A DNA stretch of 37,310 nucleotides. Origin: a virus. Below the pieces are notes generated by a model, which was not told the DNA's origin, searched no databases, and saw only the letters and a list, made by a program, of their open reading frames with translations. Each line of letters opens with the position of its first letter. Position 1 is the stretch's first letter. This document shows, piece after piece, positions 7,410-16,308 of the stretch. The stretch spans positions 1 to 37,310 of the IMG/VR virus record IMGVR_UViG_3300025127_000005, one strand, 5' to 3'. The position numbers were made by a program, and so were the translations under genes.

Positions 7410-8966
7410 ATGCATGAAACAGCTCAAGGTCTATACCACTCTTTAGAGAACCAAAGGTGGTCTTTCTTGGATAGAGGTCGTACCTCATCTGAGTTAACCA
7501 TTCCTTACATAATGCCACCTGATGGGCATAGTTATTCTACTAAGTATTACACACCATATCAAGGAGTAGGAGCTAGAGGAGTTAACAATCTAGCATCTAA
7601 GCTTTTGTTAGCATTGTTACCACCTAACGCACCGTTCTTTCGTCTTGTTATAGACAGGTATGAATTAGATAAAGCAAAACAGGAATTAGGACCAGAGGGA
7701 GGAGAGCAACTACGATCTGACTTAGAGAAAGCTTTAGCAGATGTAGAGCGAAGTGTATCTCAAGAAGTAGAAGTTGAAGCATTTAGAGTAGGAGTATTTG
7801 AAGCGTTAAAGAATCTATTAGTCACAGGTAATACTTTATTATACTTACCAGATGACGGTGGGATGAGAGTATTTAGGCTTGATAGGTACTGTGTTAAAAG
7901 AGACCCAATGGGTAATGTAACACACATAGCCATCAAAGAGACCGTTGCTCCGATGATGCTACCTGAGTCTGTAAGAGAAGAGGTATATCGTCAAGAAAAA
8001 GAAAATAGTTGTGATCTATATACCTCTGTAGTTAGGGAAGGAAATGAATTTGTAGTGCAACAAGATGTAAAAGGGATTGTTATAGAAGAGTCAAAGGGTA
8101 GGTATCCTGTTGAAAAGACTCCCTTCTTACCTCTTAGATATACCAGGATAGATGGCGAAGACTATGGTCGTGGGTTTGTAGAAGAGTATATAGGTGATCT
8201 TAAATCTCTAGAAGCTTTGACTAAAGCTATCGTAGAAGGAAGTGCAGCAGCAGCTAAGGTCTTGTTTATGGTTAATCCTAACGGTACAACCAGAGCTAAG
8301 ACTTTATCTGAATCTCCTAATGGTGCAATTGTACAAGGGTCTGATGGGGATGTATCTGTGTTACAACTTAACAAGTTCAATGACTTTCGTACAGCACAAG
8401 GAGTAATGAATGGGATAAGTGATAGACTATCTCAAGCTTTCCTGCTTAACAGTGGTGTAGTCAGAGATGCAGAACGAGTAACAGCAGAGGAGATAAGAAT
8501 GTTATCTCAGGAGTTGGAAGCTGCACTTGGTGGTCTTTATTCTTTGTTATCACAAGAGTTTCAAATGCCTGTTGTTACTAGGTTAATGGCAAGGATGGGT
8601 AAAGAAGGAAGACTTCCTAAGCTACCTAAAGACATTGTTAAACCTACTATTGTTACTGGTGTTGAAGCACTAGGACGAGGTAATGATTTACAGAAGCTTG
8701 ATCTATTCCTAGCAGGGGCTAATCAAATCGTTGGTCCTCAAGCAGTTGCACAGTATGTTAATGTATCTGACTACTTCAAAAGAAGAGCCACAGCGTTAGG
8801 CATCGAGACTGAAGGATTAATTAAGTCAAACGAAGAAATTCAACAAGCTATGCAGCAAGCCCAACAACAAGAGATGATGATGAAGTTGGGTGGACCTGCT
8901 GTAGCACCTGCTATCAATGCTGCACAGGAGCAGTACATGGCTTCACAAAAACCACAAGAAGAATAG
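7410..8966 (+). CDS. gp8: Portal / head-tail connector protein (T7 gp8-like)
   Basis: This 518-residue protein corresponds to the T7 connector (536). Typical family segments are YTPYQGVGARGVNNLASKLL, LALLPPNAPFFRL, LKNLLVTGNTLLYLPDDGGM, TPFLPLRYTRIDGEDYGRGF and AERVTAEEIRMLSQELE. The C-terminal end is Gln-rich. A dodecamer of this protein forms the DNA entry channel, initiates head assembly with scaffold and docks terminase and tail. It starts an ordered block portal-scaffold-capsid-tail. No Shine-Dalgarno is seen upstream. Confidence 0.95.
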   Translation: MHETAQGLYHSLENQRWSFLDRGRTSSELTIPYIMPPDGHSYSTKYYTPYQGVGARGVNNLASKLLLALLPPNAPFFRLVIDRYELDKAKQELGPEGGEQLRSDLEKALADVERSVSQEVEVEAFRVGVFEALKNLLVTGNTLLYLPDDGGMRVFRLDRYCVKRDPMGNVTHIAIKETVAPMMLPESVREEVYRQEKENSCDLYTSVVREGNEFVVQQDVKGIVIEESKGRYPVEKTPFLPLRYTRIDGEDYGRGFVEEYIGDLKSLEALTKAIVEGSAAAAKVLFMVNPNGTTRAKTLSESPNGAIVQGSDGDVSVLQLNKFNDFRTAQGVMNGISDRLSQAFLLNSGVVRDAERVTAEEIRMLSQELEAALGGLYSLLSQEFQMPVVTRLMARMGKEGRLPKLPKDIVKPTIVTGVEALGRGNDLQKLDLFLAGANQIVGPQAVAQYVNVSDYFKRRATALGIETEGLIKSNEEIQQAMQQAQQQEMMMKLGGPAVAPAINAAQEQYMASQKPQEE

Positions 8967-8972
8967 AGAGAT

Positions 8973-9761
8973 ATGGCTGAGTTACACCGAGTAGAGATAA
9001 ATGAGAAAGCACCACAGGAGATTGACCCTGAGTCGGAAGAAGCTGTTGAGGCAGTACCTGAAGAGCAAGCACAAGAAACGCAAGAGGATAGACCTGATTG
9101 GTTACCTGAAAAATTTAAAAGTGCTGAGGACATGGCTAATGCCTATAGCGAACTTGAAAAGAAAATGGGAGCAGGGGCTAATAATGAACAAGAACAGGAA
9201 CAAGAAGGAGAAACAACCAATGAAGAAGAACAACCAGATGACACCACTACGGAAGATACGAATACTAATGATGTTATTGTGGAAGCTAGTAAAGAGTTCT
9301 TTGAGAATGACGGTGTTATATCTGAAGAGACCTATAAGAATCTTGCTGAAGTTGGGTTACCGAAAGAGTTAGTAGATAGCTACGCTGCTGGTCAACAAGC
9401 ACTTCAACAAAGTGAAGAAGGTGTTATTAAGTCTGTTGCTGAAGGTAATTGGGATCAAATGGCAGAGTGGGCTGCTGATAATTTATCTCCTGAAGAGATA
9501 GATACTTTTGATGAAATCGTACAAAACGGTTCAGTTGAACAAGCTAAACTTGCTTCTAAAGGATTATACGCACAATTTAAAGCAGAAAATGGAGTTAGTC
9601 CTAAACTTGTACAAGGTGCTGTAAATGGTTCATCTACAATGCCTTTTAAATCTAATCAGGAACTTGCTCGTGCAATGTCTGATCCTCGATACAAAAGTGG
9701 TGACAAAAGTTATCACGAAGAGATTGACAGACGCATTGCAGTAAGTCAGAATTATCTATAA
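8973..9761 (+). CDS. gp9: Capsid assembly scaffolding protein (T7 gp9-like)
   Basis: A 262-residue, strongly acidic protein between portal and capsid, as in T7 (gp9, 307 residues). The N-terminal half is Glu/Gln-rich and low complexity, with the segment PDWLPEKFKSAEDMANAYSE that recurs in scaffolds of this group. The C-terminal part is helical and ends MSDPRYKSGDKSYHEEIDRR, a common scaffold ending. It templates prohead assembly and leaves before DNA packaging. The start follows GAGAG six bases after the portal stop. Confidence 0.9.
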   Translation: MAELHRVEINEKAPQEIDPESEEAVEAVPEEQAQETQEDRPDWLPEKFKSAEDMANAYSELEKKMGAGANNEQEQEQEGETTNEEEQPDDTTTEDTNTNDVIVEASKEFFENDGVISEETYKNLAEVGLPKELVDSYAAGQQALQQSEEGVIKSVAEGNWDQMAEWAADNLSPEEIDTFDEIVQNGSVEQAKLASKGLYAQFKAENGVSPKLVQGAVNGSSTMPFKSNQELARAMSDPRYKSGDKSYHEEIDRRIAVSQNYL

Positions 9762-9780
9762 TTTTATTGGGTAGGTTCAT

Positions 9781-10200
9781 GTGATGAAGCCTTGGACTCC
9801 TCCTTTTTTCTTGCCAGTGTTGGTTCTGGTTCTTTTTGGGGGATGTTCCAAGGCTTCTTTTTATCCGTTAGCAGGGAGTGTAGGTGGAGCAACTGTTGGT
9901 AGTCTTGGTGGTCCTGGTGCTGCTGCTGGTGGTGCTGCCCTTGGATGGGGAGTAGGAGAAGGTGCTAAGTTGATGGAAGAAAACAGGGGATTAGCCAACA
10001 AAGTAAAAGCTATATCTGAAGGAGATGTGCAAAAACTTGTACAACAACAATTAGATGAAAAGATGGATGACGGATTCTTTGACTCTATGTTAGATGAAGT
10101 ATATGGTTTCTTGAAACTATGTCTTGTAGGTGTTATTCTTTGGAATGTAGTTCCTTTAATTTACACTCGTTATGTTCACAATAAATCACAACAGAAATGA
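9781..10200 (+). CDS. Membrane protein with N-terminal signal and glycine zipper
   Basis: A 139-residue protein. The N-terminus looks like a signal or anchor (FFLPVLVLVLFGGCSK) with an imperfect lipobox ending at Cys. A glycine-zipper stretch follows (GSVGGATVGSLGGPGAAAGG), then a charged helical middle, then a second hydrophobic helix near the C-terminus (LKLCLVGVILWNVVPLIYT). The start is GTG at 9781 or the adjacent ATG at 9784. Its place between scaffold and capsid is not a T7 gene position. Lysis, superinfection or genome-entry roles are possible; nothing decides between them. Confidence 0.7.
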   Translation: MMKPWTPPFFLPVLVLVLFGGCSKASFYPLAGSVGGATVGSLGGPGAAAGGAALGWGVGEGAKLMEENRGLANKVKAISEGDVQKLVQQQLDEKMDDGFFDSMLDEVYGFLKLCLVGVILWNVVPLIYTRYVHNKSQQK

Positions 10201-10301
10201 ATAAACTAATAAAATTATATAACTCACTGACAAAAAAGGAAAAGGCTATTGTCTTGACTGTTCTGTGTTTAAGTGGAATTATAATACTTAATTTACTTTA
10301 A
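10197..10301 (+). CDS. Short single-TM membrane peptide
   Basis: A 34-residue reading frame, MNKLIKLYNSLTKKEKAIVL then a hydrophobic tail ending in LNLL. It overlaps the preceding stop as ATGA, so translation is probably coupled. It has a basic N-terminus and one hydrophobic helix at the C-terminal end, a layout found in small holin-like or accessory peptides. No family is recognised; the call rests on the coupling and membrane character. Confidence 0.5.
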   Translation: MNKLIKLYNSLTKKEKAIVLTVLCLSGIIILNLL

Positions 10302-10422
10302 ACGACAATTAGTACGACTAATGTCAAGACCCACTGCGGTGGACAATCTCGATCAAAAGTTATAACGAAAGTCACAACAAATACATACACAATTATAAAC
10401 TTAAAATAGGAGATCATATATT
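10302..10422 (+). promoter_or_regulatory. Capsid gene leader with dyads, candidate phage promoter
   Basis: This 121-bp gap precedes the capsid gene. It holds a perfect 6-3-6 dyad ATTAGTACGACTAAT (10308-10322), whose TAGTACGACT differs by one base from the left part of the T7 promoter (TAATACGACT); the right part is not similar. A second hairpin CCACTGCGGTGG is at 10331-10342. A Shine-Dalgarno AGGAG (10408-10412) lies 10 bases before the capsid ATG. T7 also has a strong promoter and an RNase III hairpin here. Promoter function is inference. Confidence 0.4.
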
Positions 10423-11487
10423 ATGGCAGGAGAAGGTATAACAGACCCCAGTCGTGTAGGTCAGGTTAATTCCGCAGGAGATGTGGATGCGTTGTTTCTT
10501 AAAAAGTTCAGTGGAGAAATTCTACAAACCTTTGAGGAGTCCAATGTTTTTAAACCCTTACACACTATTCGTACAATTGAGAACGGTAAATCCGCTCAGT
10601 TCCCAGTAACAGGTATTGCAACAGCTAACTACCACACACCAGGCGAGAACATCGCTGAAGAAGGTGGTTCTAGTAGCACATACCTCAGCGACATTAAGAA
10701 AGCTGAACAGACAATAACTATCGATAAGATGCTTGTTGCTTCTACTTTCTTAGCTAACATTGATGATGTAAAGAATCACTACGATATTCGTTCAGTTTAC
10801 GCTAACGAGTTAGGTAAGGCTCTTGCACTTCGTTTTGATACCGCTATCGCCAAAACATTCATTGCTGCTGCTCGTAGCTCTGCTGTTATCACTGGTGGTA
10901 AGACAGGTGGACAACTTGATGTAGCTAATAATGACTTCAGTGCAGGAAATACTCCTGGTACTCCAGCTGCTACTACTGGTGCAGAGTTAATTACTGCCTT
11001 GTTCACAGCTGCTCAAAAGCTTGACGAGAACGATATTCCTGGTGACGGACGCTTTGCTGTCCTTCGTCCCAGTGAATACTACAAACTTATTACAGGAGGT
11101 AGTGGTGCAGTTGCTATCAATACTTCTGCTGCTAATAAAGATGTAGGAGGTTCAGGAAGTCTTGCTTCAGGTAGTATCGCACAAGTTGCTGGTATCACAA
11201 TCTATAAGTCAACTCACATTCCATCAACTGACTTGTCAGCTGTTTCTACTGGAGACGGTGCTTCTAATAATGACTTGTTTGGTGGCAGTGGAGTAGGATA
11301 CAACGGTGACTTCCGTAATAGCTTAGGTATAGTAGGACATTCCGCAGCTGTTGGAACGGTTAAGTTACTTGATCTTGCTACTGAGTCTGAGTATCAGATT
11401 GAGCGTCAAGGTACATTGTTCGTTGCTAAGTATGCTATGGGACACGGAATCCTCCGTCCTGAGTGTGCTATCGAACTTGTTTCCTAA
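10423..11487 (+). CDS. gp10: Major capsid protein (T7 gp10-like)
   Basis: A 354-residue HK97-fold type capsid protein, near T7 gp10A (345). Recognisable segments are DALFLKKFSGEILQTFEESN, SAQFPVTGIATANYHTPGE, ITIDKMLVASTFLANIDDVK and GDGRFAVLRPSEYYKLI. It forms the icosahedral shell. It is the only structural gene with its own long leader and a clear AGGAG, and it is followed by a terminator-like hairpin, both consistent with high independent expression. No gp10B-type frameshift extension is obvious. Confidence 0.95.
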   Translation: MAGEGITDPSRVGQVNSAGDVDALFLKKFSGEILQTFEESNVFKPLHTIRTIENGKSAQFPVTGIATANYHTPGENIAEEGGSSSTYLSDIKKAEQTITIDKMLVASTFLANIDDVKNHYDIRSVYANELGKALALRFDTAIAKTFIAAARSSAVITGGKTGGQLDVANNDFSAGNTPGTPAATTGAELITALFTAAQKLDENDIPGDGRFAVLRPSEYYKLITGGSGAVAINTSAANKDVGGSGSLASGSIAQVAGITIYKSTHIPSTDLSAVSTGDGASNNDLFGGSGVGYNGDFRNSLGIVGHSAAVGTVKLLDLATESEYQIERQGTLFVAKYAMGHGILRPECAIELVS

Positions 11488-11510
11488 CTTAGGATTCTCT
11501 CTTCGGTGTT

Positions 11511-11553
11511 GGGGAGGTTTGGATTTGTTCCGCTCCCCTTCACTGATATTTTT
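11511..11553 (+). terminator. Candidate terminator after capsid gene
   Basis: A hairpin with arms GGGGAG (11511-11516) and CTCCCC (11533-11538) lies 23 bp after the capsid stop, with a small inner GGA/TCC pairing. A T-run (11549-11553) within an A/T-rich tail follows after ten bases. This is the site of T-phi in T7, which lowers expression of genes downstream of capsid. The stem is short and the T-run is offset, so efficiency is uncertain. Confidence 0.5.
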
Positions 11554-11565
11554 ATTTATTAAGCT

Positions 11566-12144
11566 ATGGCACTGACAACTAAACTGGAAGCGGTAAACAT
11601 AATGATCTCTGTAATAGGAGAATCACCTGTTAATACTTTAAGCGGAACTAGTGTTCCTGTAACCGTTACACAAGCAGCTCATGTGTTAGACGAAACCAGT
11701 AAAGCTGTCCAATCAGAAGGTTGGCATTATAACACAGAGTATGATTACCCACTTGTTCCTGATTCGGTTACAAGTAAGATTACTCTTCCTGTTAACACTT
11801 TAAAAGTAGACTTAGACCCTGAGATATACACGGACTCTGATCCTGTACAAAGAGGTCTTAAACTATACGACAGGAAAAACCACAGGGATACTTGGACCAA
11901 GGATTTAAAAGCTATTATTACTTTTGAGTTAGAGTTTGAAGAACTCCCTGAACAATTTAGACATTACATAGCTGTTAAATCAGCTCGAATTTTTGCTGCT
12001 AGATTCTTAGGTAGTAGAGAGATAGAAGGGTTTGCTTTGAGAGACGAAATAGAAGCTAAAGCTAGAGCTATTGAAAGCGACTCTGAGAATGCAGACAGAA
12101 CTATCTTTGATAACTATAGCGTACTAAGAGTAGTTGACAGGTAA
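11566..12144 (+). CDS. gp11: Tail tubular protein A (T7 gp11-like)
   Basis: A 192-residue protein, nearly the T7 gp11 length (196). Family segments are EAVNIMISVIGESPVNTLSG near the N-terminus, VQSEGWHYNTEYDYPLVPD, the RGLKLYDRKNHRDTW strand, and LPEQFRHYIAVKSARIFAAR. It forms the gatekeeper ring joining portal to the nozzle. It is coupled to the next gene by TAATG at 12142-12146. Confidence 0.95.
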   Translation: MALTTKLEAVNIMISVIGESPVNTLSGTSVPVTVTQAAHVLDETSKAVQSEGWHYNTEYDYPLVPDSVTSKITLPVNTLKVDLDPEIYTDSDPVQRGLKLYDRKNHRDTWTKDLKAIITFELEFEELPEQFRHYIAVKSARIFAARFLGSREIEGFALRDEIEAKARAIESDSENADRTIFDNYSVLRVVDR

Positions 12145-15100
12145 TGCCTTTGCTTAACACCAGTATTCCCAATCTTGCCCAAGGTGTATCACAACAACCT
12201 GACAATTTAAGATACCCTGGACAATGTGATGAACAAGTTAATGCTTGGTCTACTGTAGTAGAGGGATTAGTAAAAAGACCTAATAGTAGGTTTTTATATG
12301 ATACTGCATTAGGTGCTAATGTTAGCTCTGATTTATTCACACACTTTGTAGATAGGGATGAACAGAATAAATATGTTATTACTTATGACTCTGTTAATGG
12401 ATTAAAAGCAAAAGACTTAACTGTTAATAACAGTAGTGCTGGTGATTTGACTATTACTGTTGAAGACGCTACCGCTGGTACTTATGTCTCTGTTTCTAAT
12501 CCTCTTACGGACCTTACAGCTTTAACTATAGCAGACTCTACCTTTATTGTTAACAAAACTAAGACGGTAGAAGCAAAATCAATATTACAAAACCCTTTAG
12601 AGAAGGAAGCTTTAATTTTTGTTAAACAAGGAGATTATGCAAAGGGTTACAGTATTTTTATAGACGGAGCATTAGTTCCTGTCGGAGGTTCATATCAAGG
12701 AGTAACTTTACAGAACAGTAACCATGACTGGGATCACATAAGTCCTAAACAAACTGAATCAACCTATATTAGTGGTCCTAGTAGTGCAGCTTTAAATGCT
12801 GATACCACTTATATAGCAGGTGGATTAACTGCTTGTTTAAACACGAGATTTCCTGCAAGCACTGTTAATGTGATGAATACAGTTTCAATCAGCTCCCCTA
12901 ACGGAGGAGCAGGTTATCTTAAACCTATTAATAGCGAGGTAACTGATTACAAAGTAGAAGTAACTATAAATCAATCTTCAGGGTTGTCGGGACCAGCAGA
13001 GACTGCAAAAGGAGAAGCTGTCATAGACTCTAGCGGTACGATAACTGGAGTTAATTTGACACACATAGGAGCTAACTTTGCATCTACAGGTCTTATACCA
13101 ACTGCTGATTTACAGATTACTGTAGTTGAACTGATGTACAGTGATAAGTTTTATGTATCAGGCAGTAAGTGGCTTGATGTCTCATTATACTCTGATTATG
13201 TATCTAGGGTAACATCAACGGCTAACACAGCTAATTGGGCATTTTCAACAGTTGCTGGAACTCCTTTTACCGTTGATCATAAAGGAAGTGTAATTAAAAT
13301 AACTAATTCTTTAAACAAAGATTTTCAAGTAAGAGTTACTGATGGACTAGCGAATCAAGGACTAGGTGTTATTTATAAAGAAGTATCTAGTATTACAGAC
13401 CTACCAACTAATTGTTATAATGGTTTTAGAATTAAGATAATAGGAGATGCAGAGTTAGAGCAAGATGATTACTATGTCAGGTTTAAAACTAAAGATAATG
13501 AAGATTTTGGAGAAGGTAGTTGGGTAGAAACAGTAGGGTGGACTCAAGACGGTTCTGCTACTGGCGATAGTCAATTTATTGATAATGCTTTAGACGAAGA
13601 TACCATGCCAGTTAGACTAGTGCCTACACCATCTACAGGTAAAATTACAGGGTTTACTTTAAAGGTTGTTGATTGGGTAAATAGAAATTCAGGAGATGAC
13701 AACAGTAACCCTCTTCCTTCCTTTAAAGGTAAGAAAATTAATGACATCTTCTTCTTTAAAAACAGACTAGGATTTCTTGCTGATGACTCAGTAGTGTTCT
13801 CAGAAGCAGATGAATATTTTAATTTCTTCAGGACCACAACACAATCGTTACTTGACTCTGCTCCTATAGATGTAGGAATATCACACACTAAGATAAGCTT
13901 ACTTAAATACGCACAAGCTTTTCAAGAGAAGCTAATGTTATTTTCTTCAAAGACACAGTTTGTATTAAGAGGTGCAGATTTGTTAACACCTAAGACTGTT
14001 ACTATCTCTCCAGTTACTGAGTACGATGTATCAGAAAGTATAAGACCGTTGGCATTAAGTAGTTACATATACTTTAACTTTAAAAGGAATAACTTTGAAG
14101 GATTACTAGAGTACACTGTGGACAACAACACAGAGACTTACGGAGCTGCCGAGATAACAGAACAAGTTAATAAATACATCCCTTCTAACATCGTAAGGAT
14201 GGAAGGAAGTGCAGCTGAGAATATGATAGTTGTACAATCAAACTCTAACTATAATAAATTGTTTTTGTATAAATACTTTTGGCAAGGCAGAGAAAAGATA
14301 CAGAGTTCCTGGATGTCTTTTACTTTTACCAGGAAGGTCATAAGTTTTAAATTTATTGAGTCTACCTTGTATGTAATTACCACAGATAGTGACGGTACTT
14401 ACTTAGAGGAGATACCGATGGAGAATGGATTAACAGACACAGGCAAGGACTACTCTTTATTATTAGATGGTAGAGTAGATGGTAATTCTTCTTATGTAGG
14501 ATTAGGTGGTTGGTATCCAACAGGAACTACTTTAAGTATCAACGGTACTACTGTTAGTAATGTCAGTTTGATTGTAGGTGCTAATGGTTTTAAGTTTCAA
14601 AGTGGTATGTCTTTCTATACAAAAAACGGTAATAAAAGAACTTTGACTATAGATAATGCAGACCCTACTAGAGCAGCTGTAAGTGGTCTCATTGCAAGTT
14701 TTGTTTCCTACGAAGGTGGATTGTACCTCTGTACGGTAGGACATACTTCATCGTCCTCCATCTTACCTACTAATACTGCCTACTGGAACAATGCTGCTGG
14801 ACTTATAGATTCTGCTCCTGCTTGGAGTCCTGATGGATATGAATACATTAGTCAATATGACTTCTTTGTGGGTTTTGAATACGATATGTTATACAGGTTC
14901 TCTAAGCAGAACTTAAAACAACCTACAGAAAGAGGTGGTCGATCTGCATCTGATTATACCTATCAAACTATTCGTAACGGTAGTATTGAATATGCAGACA
15001 CAGGACACTTTAATGTAGAAGTTACACCTAAATTTAGAGACACTTACACTTACACTTATAACCCAGCTTTGTTAGCTTCTGTCAGTACTCTTAATAAATT

Positions 15101-15254
15101 CACACCTGAGACTGGATTTTTTAAGTTTGCTGTTCAAGCTCAACCCAATGATGCCACTATCGAAATTAAATCTTCTAGTGCTTTACCAGTGAAACTGTTA
15201 GCAGCAGAGTTTGAATCAACAATTATATCAAGGAGTAAACGCTATGGAGGTTAG
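12144..15254 (+). CDS. gp12: Tail tubular protein B / nozzle (T7 gp12-like), enlarged
   Basis: This is the nozzle protein closing the tail tube. The N-terminus SIPNLAQGVSQQPDNLRYPG and VVEGLVKRPNSRFLYD are classic. Later conserved segments are LTIADSTFIVNKTKTVEAKS, NRLGFLADDSVVFSEADEYF and NFEGLLEYTVDNNTETYGAA. At 1036 residues it is about 240 longer than T7 gp12 (794). The extra length seems to fall between about residues 200 and 420 (Gly/Ser/Thr-rich) and around 800-930, where beta-rich segments such as VSYEGGLYLCTVGHTSS resemble a small carbohydrate-binding module. These extra domains may contact the host surface. Its end overlaps the gp13-like gene by 11 bp. Confidence 0.94.
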   Translation: MPLLNTSIPNLAQGVSQQPDNLRYPGQCDEQVNAWSTVVEGLVKRPNSRFLYDTALGANVSSDLFTHFVDRDEQNKYVITYDSVNGLKAKDLTVNNSSAGDLTITVEDATAGTYVSVSNPLTDLTALTIADSTFIVNKTKTVEAKSILQNPLEKEALIFVKQGDYAKGYSIFIDGALVPVGGSYQGVTLQNSNHDWDHISPKQTESTYISGPSSAALNADTTYIAGGLTACLNTRFPASTVNVMNTVSISSPNGGAGYLKPINSEVTDYKVEVTINQSSGLSGPAETAKGEAVIDSSGTITGVNLTHIGANFASTGLIPTADLQITVVELMYSDKFYVSGSKWLDVSLYSDYVSRVTSTANTANWAFSTVAGTPFTVDHKGSVIKITNSLNKDFQVRVTDGLANQGLGVIYKEVSSITDLPTNCYNGFRIKIIGDAELEQDDYYVRFKTKDNEDFGEGSWVETVGWTQDGSATGDSQFIDNALDEDTMPVRLVPTPSTGKITGFTLKVVDWVNRNSGDDNSNPLPSFKGKKINDIFFFKNRLGFLADDSVVFSEADEYFNFFRTTTQSLLDSAPIDVGISHTKISLLKYAQAFQEKLMLFSSKTQFVLRGADLLTPKTVTISPVTEYDVSESIRPLALSSYIYFNFKRNNFEGLLEYTVDNNTETYGAAEITEQVNKYIPSNIVRMEGSAAENMIVVQSNSNYNKLFLYKYFWQGREKIQSSWMSFTFTRKVISFKFIESTLYVITTDSDGTYLEEIPMENGLTDTGKDYSLLLDGRVDGNSSYVGLGGWYPTGTTLSINGTTVSNVSLIVGANGFKFQSGMSFYTKNGNKRTLTIDNADPTRAAVSGLIASFVSYEGGLYLCTVGHTSSSSILPTNTAYWNNAAGLIDSAPAWSPDGYEYISQYDFFVGFEYDMLYRFSKQNLKQPTERGGRSASDYTYQTIRNGSIEYADTGHFNVEVTPKFRDTYTYTYNPALLASVSTLNKFTPETGFFKFAVQAQPNDATIEIKSSSALPVKLLAAEFESTIISRSKRYGG

Positions 15255-15684
15255 AATAGAACCTAGTATGGCAGACCTTGATGCTCCTATGTTATATGAG
15301 GATTTACGAGAAGAAGATATAATGGAATGTATAGGTTTAATGCACCACCCTAGAGATGCTGTGTACGGATCATTTGAATCAAGTAGTAAATGCTATAGCG
15401 TCAAGACGGATCAAGACGGATTGTTAGCTTGCTTTGGAGTGAGTCCCAGAGGAAATGTAGGCGTTGCTTGGTTGTTAGGCACTAGGAAATTTTATACGAT
15501 AAAGAAGAAATTTGTTAAGGAATCACAAGAGTGGGTAGATGATTTGATGGAGGGATTTGACTGCTTAACAAACTATGTCATGGAAGCTAATACACTCAGT
15601 GTCAGGTGGTTAACTTGGTTGGGTGCTAGTTTTCAGGATTGCAATTATCCTGGTTATAAGTCATTTAAGATAGAGAGGAAGTAA
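15244..15684 (+). CDS. gp13: Internal virion protein A-like (T7 gp13-like, GNAT-like fold)
   Basis: A 146-residue protein in the gp13 position (T7 138 residues). The ATG at 15244 is chosen because AGGAG (15231-15235) lies nine bases upstream and the protein begins MEVRIEPSMADLDA as in gp13 relatives; an earlier in-frame start at 15211 would run further into gp12. GLLACFGVSPRGNVGVAWLL and MEANTLSVRWLTWLGASF resemble acetyltransferase-like proteins (DUF2833 type) at this locus. T7 gp13 is needed for morphogenesis; enzyme activity here is not shown. Confidence 0.8.
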   Translation: MEVRIEPSMADLDAPMLYEDLREEDIMECIGLMHHPRDAVYGSFESSSKCYSVKTDQDGLLACFGVSPRGNVGVAWLLGTRKFYTIKKKFVKESQEWVDDLMEGFDCLTNYVMEANTLSVRWLTWLGASFQDCNYPGYKSFKIERK

Positions 15685-15690
15685 TTTATT

Positions 15691-16308
15691 ATGTGTTTTT
15701 TTGCAGCATTAGGTGGAGCACTTGGAGCGTCAGCAGCTTCTGCTACGGCTACAGGTATTGCAGCAACAAGTGCAGCGATAGGTGCTGCTTCTTCGGGTTT
15801 ACAGTATGCTGGGCAAAGGCAACAAGCTAAACAACAAGCAGCTTTTCAAGCACAGTCAGCAGCAGCGGAAAGACAAAGAGCGTTACAGGAACAGTCCTCT
15901 ATCCGTATGCGTCAAGCACAAGAGCAAGAAGCTACTGCAAGGGAGCTTGAACAAGTTAGCAGAAAGTCAAGAGAAGCGTTAGCTAGAGCAAGAGTTTCAG
16001 CAGGGGAAGCAGGAGTTGCTGGTGCTAGTGTACAGGCTTTGATGGATGACTATACTAGACAGGAAGCAGGGTATAGAGCAGCTGTTACTAGACAACAGGA
16101 GTTAAGTGGATTAGGCACACAATTAGGATTAGAACAGGCAGGACTAGCTTCCCAACAAAGACTTATAAGTATTCAACAACCTATAGATAGACCTAGCTTT
16201 CTTACAGCAGGATTAGGTGCTATTAGTGGTGGACTTAGTGGATACAGGACAGGACTTGATATTGGTAGTAGGATACCTACGAAAGAACCTAAAACAGAAG
16301 TAAGATAA
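15691..16308 (+). CDS. gp14: Internal virion protein B (T7 gp14-like)
   Basis: A 205-residue Ala/Gln-rich protein in the gp14 position (T7 196). The N-terminus (MCFFAALGGALGASAASATA) is a hydrophobic Gly/Ala segment fit for membrane insertion. A long Gln/Arg/Glu coiled-coil follows, with the conserved ARARVSAGEAGVAGASVQAL typical of gp14. In T7 it is ejected into the outer membrane to form part of the DNA channel. It ends in an ATG overlap (TAATG) with gp15. Confidence 0.92.
   Translation: MCFFAALGGALGASAASATATGIAATSAAIGAASSGLQYAGQRQQAKQQAAFQAQSAAAERQRALQEQSSIRMRQAQEQEATARELEQVSRKSREALARARVSAGEAGVAGASVQALMDDYTRQEAGYRAAVTRQQELSGLGTQLGLEQAGLASQQRLISIQQPIDRPSFLTAGLGAISGGLSGYRTGLDIGSRIPTKEPKTEVR

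Noticed and set aside
9001-9372. Plus-strand frame of 123 codons inside the scaffold gene
   Set aside because: It is a Lys/Arg/Leu-rich frame-shifted shadow of the acidic Glu/Gln-rich scaffold sequence.
11351-11575. Plus-strand hydrophobic frame across the end of capsid
   Set aside because: It is a shifted reading of capsid codons running through the terminator hairpin; no start signal and no family.
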